The translations under genes were made by a program, and so were the position numbers. This document shows, one piece after another, positions 26,327 to 36,576 of a stretch of DNA of 64,000 nucleotides. This stretch comes from Phaeosaccion multiseriatum (lineage: Eukaryota > Ochrophyta, other classes). The notes under the pieces are model-generated. The model made no database searches, had not been told where the DNA came from, and saw only the letters and a program-made list of their open reading frames with translations. The stretch spans positions 5,394,001-5,458,000 of the forward strand of contig OZ218952.1 of assembly GCA_965112735.1 (NCBI GenBank), written 5' to 3'. Every line of letters begins with the position of its first letter. Position 1 is the stretch's first letter.

Positions 26327-27159
26327 CTGTGTGTGCGTCCGCCACTTCACTTACATCCCAGACGGGCCTGTTTGCTTGATACATTTCCGAGTGCGACGAA
26401 GGCGACGACATACTCCTGAGAGAAGAGACAGAGAGGTGTTCAGTCGAGGCACAATCTTGTGAGCTCGGAAGAGAGAGGGACTACTCCTCCTCACCTCTTC
26501 CGAACCTCTCCTACCACCACTTCCTCCCCTCCTCTCCCTCCGGGGCGCAAATAGCTTAAGGCCTTAGCTTAGACTAGTTCACACACGAGTCTGTAAGGAG
26601 TAGACCAATACCGCTCCTATAACTTTCTTCACTCTCCCGTTTATGCATAGTTTTGTTGCAAAGAGGGAGGACTAGATACGAAACCTCCATATTTTAAAAA
26701 GAACAGTCCCGATGGCTGCAAGGCTCTTGCACGCACCTCGTAGTCTACAGCTCCGTCTCCGTCGAGGTCGAGTGCGGAAAACACACGGGCTTTGACCTCG
26801 GCATCCCTTTGGCTGCTGCTGCCGAAGGCCCCGTGTCCGAGGCAGAGCGCCAGAAAGGCTTCTCGGGGCAGAACAAGCGCCGCATCCTCCTTGGTGTCCT
26901 CCTTGGTGATGGCCTTAACACTGAGAGGGGAAGCGGCAGCTGGAGGAGAGGCGACCCCTCCCTCCCCAGTGGTCTGCCCCGCTTCTGCGACGACGGGCAC
27001 CAGCCCCTCCAGCTTCAGGAAGCGACTACGCAGCCCCTTTTCTGCTTCCGAACCTAGAGCCTCCTTCGATGCCTTAAAGAGTGCCGCTTTCCTCGAGATC
27101 TCACTGTCTCCAATCCCACCGCCTGCTGCTGCACCACTGCTACTGCTGCTATTCCCCAT
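25453..27159 (-). CDS. EF-hand protein with N-myristoylation-like start and Gln-rich region
   Basis: Three exons (26737-27159, 26355-26415, 25453-26183) give 404 aa. ATG 27157-27159 starts MGNSSSSSG, a good N-myristoylation site. One canonical EF-hand loop, DLDGDGAVDYE|E, spans residues 131-142 and is cut by intron 1 just before its last glutamate. It continues EYVVAFVALGNVSSKQARLGF, the exiting helix. After residue 175 come Gln/Glu-rich, Pro and Ser-rich low-complexity stretches, then an ordered C-terminus (about 365-404). It probably binds Ca2+ at a membrane. The MGNS start recalls MEAK7/TLDC1, but no TLDc domain is present. It diverges from the aquaglyceroporin with only 118 bases between starts. 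An alternative end in the long Gln region cannot be excluded. Confidence 0.72.
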
Positions 27160-27277
27160 CAAGGAAGAAAGTAGTGGAAGTCTCACGTGGAGCACCAACC
27201 GTTGAAGAAAAGAAGCGGCCACAACATAGATGGCACTTAACGGTTACAATATACAACTATCGACGAAAAAAGCTAAA
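27160..27277. promoter_or_regulatory. Very short divergent promoter EF-hand / aquaglyceroporin
   Basis: 118 bases separate the chosen ATGs, and only 70 if the aquaglyceroporin starts at 27230. Two transcripts must start inside or across each other's first exons. It contains AT-rich pieces (27228-27275) but no clear TATA box. Confidence 0.55.
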
Positions 27278-30274
27278 ATGGCGTATGGTTTGGGCACGAG
27301 GTTCATCTCTGAGATGCTGGCTATGGGTGTTGTGATTTACATCGGGGATAGTGTCATCTCTAACGAGGTGCTGCCGCGCACGAAGGGCCACAACTTAGGT
27401 ACACCCGTTACCCTTTTCTTCTCTCCCCTCTCTCCCCTCTCAGTCCACTCTAACTAACATCTTTTTCTTGGCTCCCACACGTCTCAGGGCTTGGATTCGT
27501 GGCTATTTGCTTTGGAATGGTGAGTTTGGTCCTGCAGGCACATTTCGGTTCATCAGCCAATTTGAAGAGATGGTGTACGCTTTTTGATTGATCCAAGGGA
27601 CAAGGCCTTGGAAGCAGCAAGTGCTGTCTACTCGTGCTCAACCCTCCTCCAATCCCTCCCTCTCAGGCCTTCTTCATCCCCATCTCAATGTTTGGACATA
27701 TATCCGCCACCGTGAACCCCGCGATGCTACTGGCGAAGGCCTTCACCGGCAAATTGCCCTGGAAGGATGCACTTGCGCTAATGGTCGCGGACTTCATCGG
27801 TAAGTAAGGAGAGAGAGAGGGAGAGAGACTCGGCTTCCAGAGACCTCTGGCTGAATTACTAGTTGTTCTCAACTAAGACACAAAGGCTATGAAGCTATAG
27901 CGCCTGACTCCTTCCCGACTCATCTAGGCGCCTTCCTCGGGGCTATCATGGTGTACTTGCACCACATCTGCCACTTCAGCATCGTGCCCGAGGCCCCTTC
28001 TCCCCCCCGTTGGGCGGACCGCTTCACCAGCGCGGCAGGCCGCAAAGCCATCACTTCGGACACCAGGTACAAATGTAAATGATCGGAGATGGAGCAAATG
28101 CAATACTCGCGATCTGACATCCGCTCGCCCGCCCCCCCCCCCTCCCTCGCCTCCCTCTGTTCCTCGCCCTCACTCTCTCCCACCGGCCCATCCACCCAGA
28201 GACGCCTTCATCTCCGCAGACCCCGCCAGCTGTGTGGTGCCATCCCCAACTCTCTCTCCTGGCGAGCGCCGCGGGGGTGTAAAGCGTCTGAAGGCAGTCC
28301 TGCAGCTGCGGTGGCGCCCCCGGGTTTCTTTGCGACGTCGCAGAGAAGGAGGAGGAGCAGCAGGAGGAGAAGGACGTGGCTCGTCCGCTGGTAAGCCATC
28401 TGAGATAGCAGCAGAAGAGGGGGCGGCAGCAGCAGGAGGAGGAGGCGGAGGAGGAGGAGGAGGAGGAGGAGGAGGAGGAGGAGAAGCAGTGGGAGTGGCA
28501 GGGGGGCGACGCGGATTGGAGATGCGCAAGGTGTGCTCCATGATGAGTATGGCAGTGGATGGCAAGAGCCGACTCGACGACAGCACGCACAGTATACAGG
28601 TGAGAGTAGCGAGGGAGGAGGGAAGAAGGGTGAATGTGTACGCGCCCGTCTCCCTCCACCCTCCATCCACCCTCTCCCCTGCCCCCTCCCTCCCTCCCTC
28701 GTTCCCTCCCTCCCTTCTTCTACCCTCCTTGTCCTGACACCGAGGAGCGCAGGTGGCGTCTCTCCTGCACGAGCACGACAAACTCCGTGACGACGATTAC
28801 CTAAGGCTCGAGGCCCTGCAGGAGGCACCCAACGCCTTGAGAGGGCCACTTCTGGAGCTGTGTCTGCCTCGGGCCCGGCCCGCACCAGACCTACTCTATG
28901 GGGGTGGAGGAGACGGCGACAATGACGATGGTGAGTGAGTGAGTGCGTGAGGGAGTGAGTGAAGGAGTGAAAGAGTGAGGGAGGGAGTGAGGGAGTGAGT
29001 GAGTGAGTGAGTGAGTTAATGGTGCAGTGATTGATTGAGTGAGTGAGGGAGGGAAGGAGGGAGTGAGTGAGTTAGTGAGTGGATGAGTGCAAAGGGTGGA
29101 AAAGAGGGTGGAGTAAGGGCTGCGTGGGGAGAGAGAGAGAAGGGGAGGGGGGGGTGCGGAAGGAGAAGGACCACAGCGGGCAGGGTGGCGAACGAAACTG
29201 ATGGGACTAGGATCACGTGTTGGTTATCCAGTGGTCGAGCGCGTGGGCCTCTACGAAACTTGAGCTGCGTGCGATGGCTCGACTGTGCGTGCGTCGGCTT
29301 GTTTGCCATCGTTCTTGTCTTACCTGTCTTATCTGTCTATTGGTTGGTTGGTTGGTTGGGTGGTTGGTTGGTTGGCTGGCTGGCTCTTCTCTCTCTCCCT
29401 GCTGACACAAACCAGGCAAGCCGCACGAGGGGGGGGATCAGGCGTATAATGAACTCGTAGAAGCCTACAGAGGACGCATCCTCGCAGACCAAAACGCCAA
29501 ACTCACCTGCTTCTGCACCCGCCCGGCCATCTACGCCCCGCCCTTCAACTTTGTAAGTCATCAGACGCACGCACGCACACTCAACCTCTTACCCTCTGAC
29601 CCTCTGACCCTCTAACTAACCTCTCTGATCGTCTCTTCTTCCTCACTGTTTATCGCCTCTTCTTACTCACTGAGCCTTTGATCCTCCTACTATTTAACCT
29701 CTGATATCACCTTCTGTAACCGACCTTTCACCTTCGAACCTCTGAGACTGTGACCCTCTGACCTCTTGTCCCCCTGACTTCTCTCTCATATCTCTCCTTA
29801 ATCTCTGAAACTTTGAACGAACGTCCTCAGCTCACGGAGGTACTGGGCACTTTCCTGCTCCTGTGGGCCGCACTAATGCTGGAGGAGAGGAAGGTTATCG
29901 GAGCAGGGGACGACACAGGCGCGGTGATAGACTTGCTCGAGCCGCTGCTCATCGGCTTCCTCGTCGTCGGCTTGGTCATGGCACATGCCGGTGAGGGAGG
30001 GAGGGAGTGGGTGGGGGGGTGGAGGGTGGGTGGGTTGAGTGAGTGAGTGAGTGAGTGAGAGAGTGAGCGAGTGAGCGAGCGAGTGAGTGAGTGAGTGAGT
30101 GAGTGAGTGAGTGAGTGAGTGAGTGAGTGAGTGAGTGAGTGAGTGAGTGAGTGAGTGAGTGAATGACTGAGCTCGAGCAGGGCGGGATTTGCTTCTCTGC
30201 GGCGCCTCGCCCTGCTGACCACTCTCTTGTACACACACATACACACACTCACACACACATGCACACGCACACAC

Positions 30275-30317
<43 letters not shown>

Positions 30318-31339
30318 CACGCACACGCACGCACACGCACGCCTACTGTCATAGGCCCCACTGGATACGCCGCCAACCCGGCGCGTGACATGGGCCCCCG
30401 ACTGGCGCACTTCTTTCTCCCTATACCCAACAAGGGCGGTTCAGAGTTCTACTACTCATGTGAGTGTGAGGGGGTGTGGCTCAGGAGCCGAGTCAGAACG
30501 CAGGGGTCGGTGTGAGGGAGACAGGCAGGCAGGAGCAACGATGCAGGGGTTGTGAGGCACGAATGCGCAAGAGCGAGGGCGCGGTCTGACAAGGCACGGA
30601 AGCGAGGCGCTCTGTCCTATGTGTGCTCCAACCTTCGTTGCCGTCACGCTGCTGGCCTCCCTCCCTCCTCACCTCTCACTCTCTCTCTCCTCTCTCACTT
30701 CCTCCCCACTCAACTCACTCACTCACTCTCTCTCTCGCACTTCCCCCCCCACTCAACTCACTCACTCACTCTCTCTCTCTCGCGCTTCCCCCCCCACTCA
30801 ACTCACTCACTCACTCTCCCTCTCACTTCCTCCCCACTCAACTCACTCACTCACTCACTCTCTCTCTCGCACTTCCCCCCCCACTCAACTCACTCACTCA
30901 CTCTCTCTCTCGCACTCCCCCCCCCACTCAACTCACTCACTCACTCTCCCTCTCACTTCCTCCCCACTCAACTCACTCACTCACTCACTCTCTCTCGCAC
31001 TTCCCCCCCCACTCAACTCACTCACTCACTCTCCCTCTCACTTCCTCCCCACTCAACTAACTCACTCACTCTCCCTCTCAATTCCTCCCCACTCAACTCA
31101 CTCACTCACTCACCCACTCTCTCTATTCATCTCTGTCTCCCTCTCCTTGTTGATCCACCTCTCCGCCCCCCCCCCCCCCCCACCTTACTCTCTCTCATCC
31201 TCATCCTCCAGGGGTGCCCTTCTTTGGCCCCTACATGGGGGGCTTCCTTGCAAGTCTTGCCTTCCAAGGCTGCAGACTGATGAATCACTACCCCGACAGT
31301 AGCTACGTCAGCAGGTCGTTCGGCGGAAGCTGGAACTGA
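27278..31339 (+). CDS. Aquaglyceroporin (MIP family) with roughly 240-residue loop insertion
   Basis: Ten exons give 510 aa: 27278-27398, 27488-27519, 27667-27799, 27928-28066, 28200-28599, 28753-28930, 29416-29552, 29831-29990, 30355-30459, 31212-31339; phases close. Both NPA boxes are present: ATVNPAM (Asn68) in exon 3 and [11 protein letters not shown] (441-448) in exon 9. Arg-Asp after the second NPA is the glycerol-facilitator signature. Six hydrophobic segments flank them. Usual MIPs have 250-300 residues; here about 240 extra (roughly 125-368), with a basic piece, poly-Gly and an acidic piece, sit in the loop between helices 3 and 4. It is an integral membrane channel for water, glycerol or small neutral solutes. 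ATG 27230 is in frame upstream; ATG 27278 (AAAATGG) was preferred by context. Confidence 0.88.
28931..29100. repeat. GTGA-type repeat at the start of aquaglyceroporin intron 6
   Basis: Intron 6 opens with GTGAGTGAGTGAGTGCGTGA and continues as degenerate GTGA/GGGA repeats for about 170 bases. Confidence 0.8.
29991..30345. repeat. GTGA and CA repeats in aquaglyceroporin intron 8
   Basis: The intron begins GTGAGGGAGG, becomes tandem GTGA (30034-30161), and ends with a CA tract (30228-30345) shortly before the acceptor CATAG at 30354. This is the same architecture as kinase intron 6. Confidence 0.85.
30700..31130. repeat. Minisatellite of about 40-base units in the last aquaglyceroporin intron
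   Basis: About ten copies of a unit of the form CACTTCCCCCCCCACTCAAC followed by TCACTCACTCACTCTCTCTC, with small variants. It supplies a long pyrimidine-rich tract upstream of the acceptor at 31211. Confidence 0.8.
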
Positions 31340-33063
31340 GTACTCATCGTCTCGGCCTCTTCCATGTTTTGTACATTGTAGAGGTCCTCTACACAGAGTG
31401 TAGACATCACCCGACCCCACACCATGCCCATAATGTCATGTCCGATGGCGTGGTGGCGGATCGGAAACGGACTCTTGTGTGACTCTTGCCTTTCAGAGCG
31501 TTTGTCTGCGGCGGTGAACCGAACAATTCTTGTTGATGTTCGACGCTAATAGTGTTTGTTGCACATTCTTCAATTAAAGTGCCACGCACTAATGGAAGTG
31601 GGGAAAAAGCGAACTAAACAAAGAAGTTGGAGCCAATAACCTCCTTCCATCCTAATCCTACGCAAGGAGCCTTTCCACCTCTACCTTGTACCACAACGTT
31701 TTGAGTCGAGAAACACTCAACCTTGGCTGGGGGGAGGGGGCCTCGGCCGGGCACGAACGATGCTGAGCGAAGTGGCAGATATGGCTGGTGCAACCAGGTA
31801 CACCATGATGCCCCGAGGAAGCAAGGCGCCTAGCTAGATGCGTCGTATCATTCATTGGAATGGAGTCAGAGGCGCTATAGCTTCATAGCCTTCATGTCTT
31901 AGCAATACTGAAACCAGAGGCCTCTGGCTGGAAGCCCAGTCCAAGTGGCTGAGTGCAGACTTGCTCGTCTCTCCTCTCTCTCTCTCTCCTTACCGATGAA
32001 GTCCGCGACCATGAGCGCCAGTGCATCCCTCGAGCGAGGCAATTTGCCGGTGAAGACCTTCGCCAGTAGCTAGACATCGTGCGTGGCGGACATGTGTCAA
32101 AACATTGAGCGAGATGGGGATGAAGAACCAAGTTCGCGTCGTGACCCTCACGTAGTACAGATGTCGCCAACACGTTCACATTTAGCACGTACAATTCAGT
32201 GCGATTCATTGACAGATGCATCGAGAGCAGCTACCACTTTCGCTTGGCAGAAGCGGGCACCCCATCCCACCGCCCAAGCGTCCGTCCTACAGGCGTGCGG
32301 CCAGCGGTGCCTGGCAAGCTGCTGCAGCACAGAATCACTGGCACTTCATTCTCCGCCTCCGCCTCGGCCTCGGCGATCAAAGAGTAAACACCTCCGGAGC
32401 TCTCCCTGCCTCGCTCGCTGTGTCTCGGTCGCTGTGCACCGCAGGCAGTCAGGCAGGGGCGCCTCTGCGCCGAAGACCTCGTCCCTGTGGGAGGGGGTGG
32501 GCGGGGCGGATACCCTTCTCACCCCTGCCACACACACTACAACGCCCCGCTCCAGGCAATGCTCGGAGCGCGCTCGAGCATAGTCCACACGGCAGAAGGG
32601 GCGGGGAACGGGCGAAGGGGGGGGGTTGCGTTCGAAGTTGGAGCCTGCAGAACCTGACCAAGAGGCCGTGGAGCCCCGCCCCGCCTGACTTATTGCTGAG
32701 CTGAGAGCTGAGCTGAGTGGTGAGCCGGGCCGAGGCCGAGCGGTGTGCCCAAGTGGGCCTGGCCCCGTCTGTCCTTCTGCGGCAAGGACTGCGGCAAGTG
32801 GGGGACCCCATCTTTCACTCCTGCGTTTTAATTCCACCCGTCGCCAGTGTGTGTGTGTGTGCGTCCCGAGGAGAAGAGAAGGAAGCGACAGGGTGCTGCT
32901 GCCACACGCAAAGGTTTTGGTGGTTGATGACTATCGGTCGGACCTTGGTGTGGAGACAGAGATGGAGGAGGATGGATGCTCCCTCCTCTCTGTGCGTGTC
33001 CCGCAGTGTGGAGAGGGCTCAGCGGACGCGCGTCAGCAGCAGCAGTTGGTGATACACACTTCC
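31340..33063. other. Convergent intergenic region with a pseudogene fragment
   Basis: It lies between the aquaglyceroporin stop and the minus-strand iron-sulfur gene. AATTAAAG at 31572 may be a polyadenylation signal. The inverted aquaglyceroporin fragment lies at 31860-32130. From 32140 to 33060 the sequence is GC-rich with overlapping open frames on both strands; none shows a recognisable domain. Confidence 0.5.
31860..32130 (-). pseudogene. Inverted broken copy of aquaglyceroporin exon 3 plus intron 3
   Basis: Read on the minus strand, this matches the functional copy at about 27667-27918. It has the start TTCTTCATCCCCATCTC, the stretch CTTCACCGGCAAATTGCC, the exon end GTCGCGGACTTCATCGGTAA with its splice donor, and intron 3 including GGCTATGAAGCTATAGCGCC. 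Retention of the intron shows a DNA-level duplication, not a retrocopy. The NPA region is damaged and a TAG lies next to it, so it cannot code for the channel segment. Confidence 0.85.
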
Positions 33064-33929
33064 TCAGCAGTAGTCATAATCGCTGCTGGCTTGGGGCTTT
33101 GGGGCTGCCGGCTGAGAGGCATCCTTGAGTAACTGCTGCATGCCCTCTTCGAAAGAGCCGTCGCACCCCCCGCGGGGCTCCATGGCGCCTGCAAGAGGGA
33201 GGGAAGGAGGGGGATGGAAGGAAGGAAGGAAGGTGGGGCAGAGGGAAAGAGCGTGGGGCGGGTATTGCTGTGGGTTGGGGGGAGTAGCAAGTACCGAGTC
33301 GGCTCCACAACGCTTGCCTTCCGTACTGTTCAGATTGGAGGAGAGGTGCTGCTCTCCATGTGAGACGATGGTCAGGTGTAACGCAGCAACGCAACACATA
33401 CATCCTCTACTCATGGGAACGGTAAAATCGACGTATGAAATCGACGTATAGACCATAGGGTGGAAAGGAAAGGATACACAGGACACGCCAACACCCCCCT
33501 CCATTCCCTCTGCTTCTTACCATTGCCCCACTTGATTGCGACGCAGGGGCCAAGTCCACACATGCCGAGGCAGTCCGAGCTCTCCACACTCACAGCAGGA
33601 CTGCTGCTGCCTTCCAGCGCAGCCGAGCCGTCCTTCAGAGCCCGCATGGTCATTGCCGCTCCCTGCTGCAGGCAATCCACCTCCATACACACCAGAAGAC
33701 TACTGCTCTCCTGCTGCTTGGCAGCCACTACCTTGGGCTTCTTCTTCTTCTGTGGGGGCTTTGCCTTTGCCTTCAGTGCTGGCGGTGGCGTTGCAGCACC
33801 TCCTTTCTTAGCTTTTTTGCTGCTTGACGCTGCCGCCATTTTGGATTTCTTTCTGCTCGCCTTCATGGCCACCAGCGATTGCGCCCTCCGAGCTCGGGGG
33901 CCCAGTGCATTGGGCGTGGCGGGCAGCAT
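33064..33929 (-). CDS. Thioredoxin-like [2Fe-2S] ferredoxin protein
   Basis: Two exons (33521-33929, 33064-33188; phase 1 junction TGGGGCAATG|GTAAGA) give 177 aa. The C-terminal domain has the thioredoxin-like 2Fe-2S pattern: Cys81-x4-Cys86 (LLVCMEVDCLQQGA) and Cys120-x3-Cys124 with GLGP following, as in NuoE-type and free TRX-like ferredoxins. Residues 20-75 are Lys/Ala-rich (KKKKPK), which could be a presequence or a nuclear signal. ATG 33929 is the first in frame; an internal ATG at 33866 is an alternative. A possible 5' UTR intron acceptor, TTTCTCAG, lies upstream. The product probably carries electrons, but the partner is unknown. It shares a 563-base divergent region with the phosphopantetheinyl transferase. 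Confidence 0.8.
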
Positions 33930-34492
33930 AGGCCTGCCCCCTCCTCCTTGCACAATCGTCGAACTGAGAAAGCCTCGTGCAGGCTACCGATGGGCGCGAC
34001 ATCAAAAGGCAAAGGACACAAGTCTGTGAGTGTTAAGCGAAGGAGGGTGAAGAAGAAGGCGTGGTGGGGAGAGGTGGATGGTCGACGGAGGCGTCGTCGT
34101 TGGTAGGTGGGAGAGTGGCCAGGTGGGGATATGCGGCCCAGGAATGAGCGGTGAGCGTGCAAAAGTGTGGAGGGAGACAGCAGAGTGTCGAGAGAACCGT
34201 AAAGGGCCCAGCAAGGAATAGCCGAAGTTCGTTTTCACCTGTGAGGTCGCAAACATCAAGATCGCGGTCACGGAGAGAGACAACATCCTGCTACCTCCTG
34301 CTACGACACCTAGTCTCGCTACTTCGACAAGCAAAGCGACCAAAGAGGAAGGAATAAGAGGGAGGGAAAGAAGGAAGGAAAAACCTTTAAGTGCCATCCG
34401 GGTAGGAGCCACGCACGCGTTCACAGATGGCAGAATTCTTCTCTTTTTTTTCTTTTCTCCTTTCTCCTCTATAAGCTTGTCTTGTAGAGGGG
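33930..34492. promoter_or_regulatory. Divergent promoter region ferredoxin-like / phosphopantetheinyl transferase
   Basis: 563 bases lie between the outward-facing ATGs. CTCTATAAGC at 34467-34476, about 20 bases before the plus ATG and after a long T/C run, is TATA-like but very close to the start codon. No gene was seen. Confidence 0.45.
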
Positions 34493-35877
34493 ATGGGGGC
34501 AGGAACGACAGCCACGAAGGCGATGGCTCATGTCCTTCTCCTGGCCGCCAGTTCCCGGCTGCCCGTCGGCTCGAGGGCCCTCGTTCAGACCTTCTTTTGC
34601 TCTGCTTGTGGCGCCGTGTCGAGGAAACAGCAGCAGCGAGGGCATGTCCAAAGCCTGCAGAGCAGCAGTACCGACCCCGTGCCTTGCAGCTTGAGCGGCA
34701 TTAGCAGCAGCTATAGCAGAGGGAGGGTTAAATGTCACCTTGGGAGGGGAGGAGGCGTTGTCCGCGGTCGCCCAAGCAGCAGCTTCTGTAACAATGGGGA
34801 CGCTGTTTGCAGCTCGGGCGGCAGCAATCATAGTTTCAGCAGCAGCAGTGCCGGGGGTAGCGGTGTCTCACTCGAGACAAGGTCATCTTCGGGGAAAGTA
34901 CCACCGGGAGAGAAGGAGAGGGGGAGCGAGAGCATGAGCCCGGGGGGGCGCCTTCCCACTCTCTTCGACTTTAGCTTCTATCTCGGAGATGAACCAACCT
35001 CACGTGAGCCAATAGCAGGAGGAGCAGGAACGTCCTTACCAAGCGAACAGGGGGAAGTCGCGGCAAGATGTGTAGCTGTGCGCATGCCGACAGATGGGGA
35101 AGGCCGCGCGGCTGCAGAGGCCGAGCTCCTGGAGGAAGAGGTGCGCTACTGCGCCTCCCTTCACCCTCGACGACAGGTAAAGGAAACCAATATCAACTCT
35201 GTGTGCTTTGGTAGCAATAGCACCTATAGATCCAGCCATGTGTTCACCTAGCTGTGCCGCTTAGTCCTTGGGTCACTCAACTCTCTCCGCTCCCCCCCCC
35301 CCTGCAGGCTACTTTCCTGGGTGGGCGGGTAGCTCTCCTCCGGGCCTTGACTCTGCTTCACACCCCGCTGGACTCGGACTCGAGCACACCCCACGAGAGC
35401 AGTAAGGACGCAGGCAGCGTCCACTCTCCCTCTCTTCCCCTCGGCCCCTACGAACGCCCACCCCCATTCGGCCCGGAGCTGCTGCTCCCACCCATTCTGA
35501 AAACCGCCTGCGGTGCCCCCGTGCTGCCCCCCACCCTGCACGGGAGCATCAGCCACAAGAATGACGTGGCCGTGGCCATCGCCTGGCAGAGCGGCAGCAG
35601 CAGTAGAGACGCCCCGCCTCACCATCTCGTCGGGGTCGATTTGGAGAGTATCAATGTGCAGCGCAAGGCCGGCTTGGAGAGGCGCATCCTCACCAAGAGC
35701 GAGGTGGAGGAGTGGGACTCACGGCGGTTACAGAGCCTCACCGCTGCAGAGGAGCTGTTGGTGCGCTTCTCAGCCAAGGAGGCCCTCTACAAGGCGCTCC
35801 ACCCCGTGTTGGGAAGGACCATTGACTTCCAGGAGGCCCAGGTTACGCCTCGAGACCCACCGAGTAGTAGCAACAGA

Positions 35878-35908
<31 letters not shown>

Positions 35909-36213
35909 GCAGCAGTGGTCGCACTAGCACTAATAGTAGCAGCATTGGCAGGAGTCCGTGGGGAGCAGAAGGAGGAGAGGCGGCAGGAGCAGGTGTGGAG
36001 CTGGAGGGCGAGGGTGGGGCAGGGGTAGGGGGCGAGTGCGAGGTGGAGCTACTCATGGAAGAGGCACAGGGTATGCGGGCCCGAGGCTACTGGAGGAAGG
36101 TGCTGGATGGGATGGCCCTTACCTGCGTGCACGTCGTGCAGGCCCCCCAAGAGGGAGCAGCAGCAGCAGCAGCAGCAGCAGTTGGTGATACAGCAGAACA
36201 AGAAGTGAGCTGA
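34493..36213 (+). CDS. 4'-phosphopantetheinyl transferase (Sfp/EntD type)
   Basis: Two exons (34493-35176, 35308-36213) give 529 aa, phase 0. The catalytic half shows the usual motifs in order: ISHKND (Ser310-His311), VGVDLES (337-342, Mg2+ ligands Asp339 and Glu341), and RFSAKEALYKAL (381-392, Lys385, Glu386, Lys390), followed by the IDFQEAQV strand. The enzyme moves phosphopantetheine from coenzyme A to acyl, peptidyl or aryl carrier proteins. The N-terminal 230 residues are Ser/Gly-rich with a hydrophobic presequence (HVLLLAASSRL). A poly-Ser block (about 414-430) splits the core from its last strands. The C-tail is poly-Ala from the GCAGCAGTTGGTGATACAGC motif. Organelle targeting is plausible. 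Confidence 0.88.
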
Positions 36214-36576
36214 AGCTGAGGCCTGCGCCTGCCTGCGGACAGAAAGAAGCCTTTCGTTTGATTTACATACGTCAATCACAAGATTATTTTGCAGAGTCGT
36301 TGATGCGCTACTCCTCGTGTGAAGACTAACGCTCTGGGCTCTCTCCTCTCTGCCTCTCTCCCTCACCCTCACGAGACTCAAGCAAGAGCAGGGGGATTTC
36401 TCCACCCCAGATGGCGGTCTCGACGCCCCAAGCAGAGCAGCAACAGGTGGTTATACAGTTACACAGGCAAAAGCACCGGAAACCCTCCTTTAGTCAGTCC
36501 TTCTACTGCTGGAGGTTGCTCCTCCCACAGGACCCAAGCCAAGGGTCTTGCGCAGATGTCTGGGGGAGCCTGAAGA
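36214..36576. other. Convergent 3' intergenic region
   Basis: 363 bases lie between the transferase stop and the oxygenase-like gene stop on the other strand. No gene or strong repeat was seen. Confidence 0.6.

Noticed and set aside
30619-31302. 227-residue Leu-Ser-Thr frame
   Set aside because: Reading of the last aquaglyceroporin intron minisatellite running into exon 10.
31892-32221. 109-residue minus-strand frame
   Set aside because: It crosses the damaged aquaglyceroporin duplicate in a different frame from the channel and has no other support.
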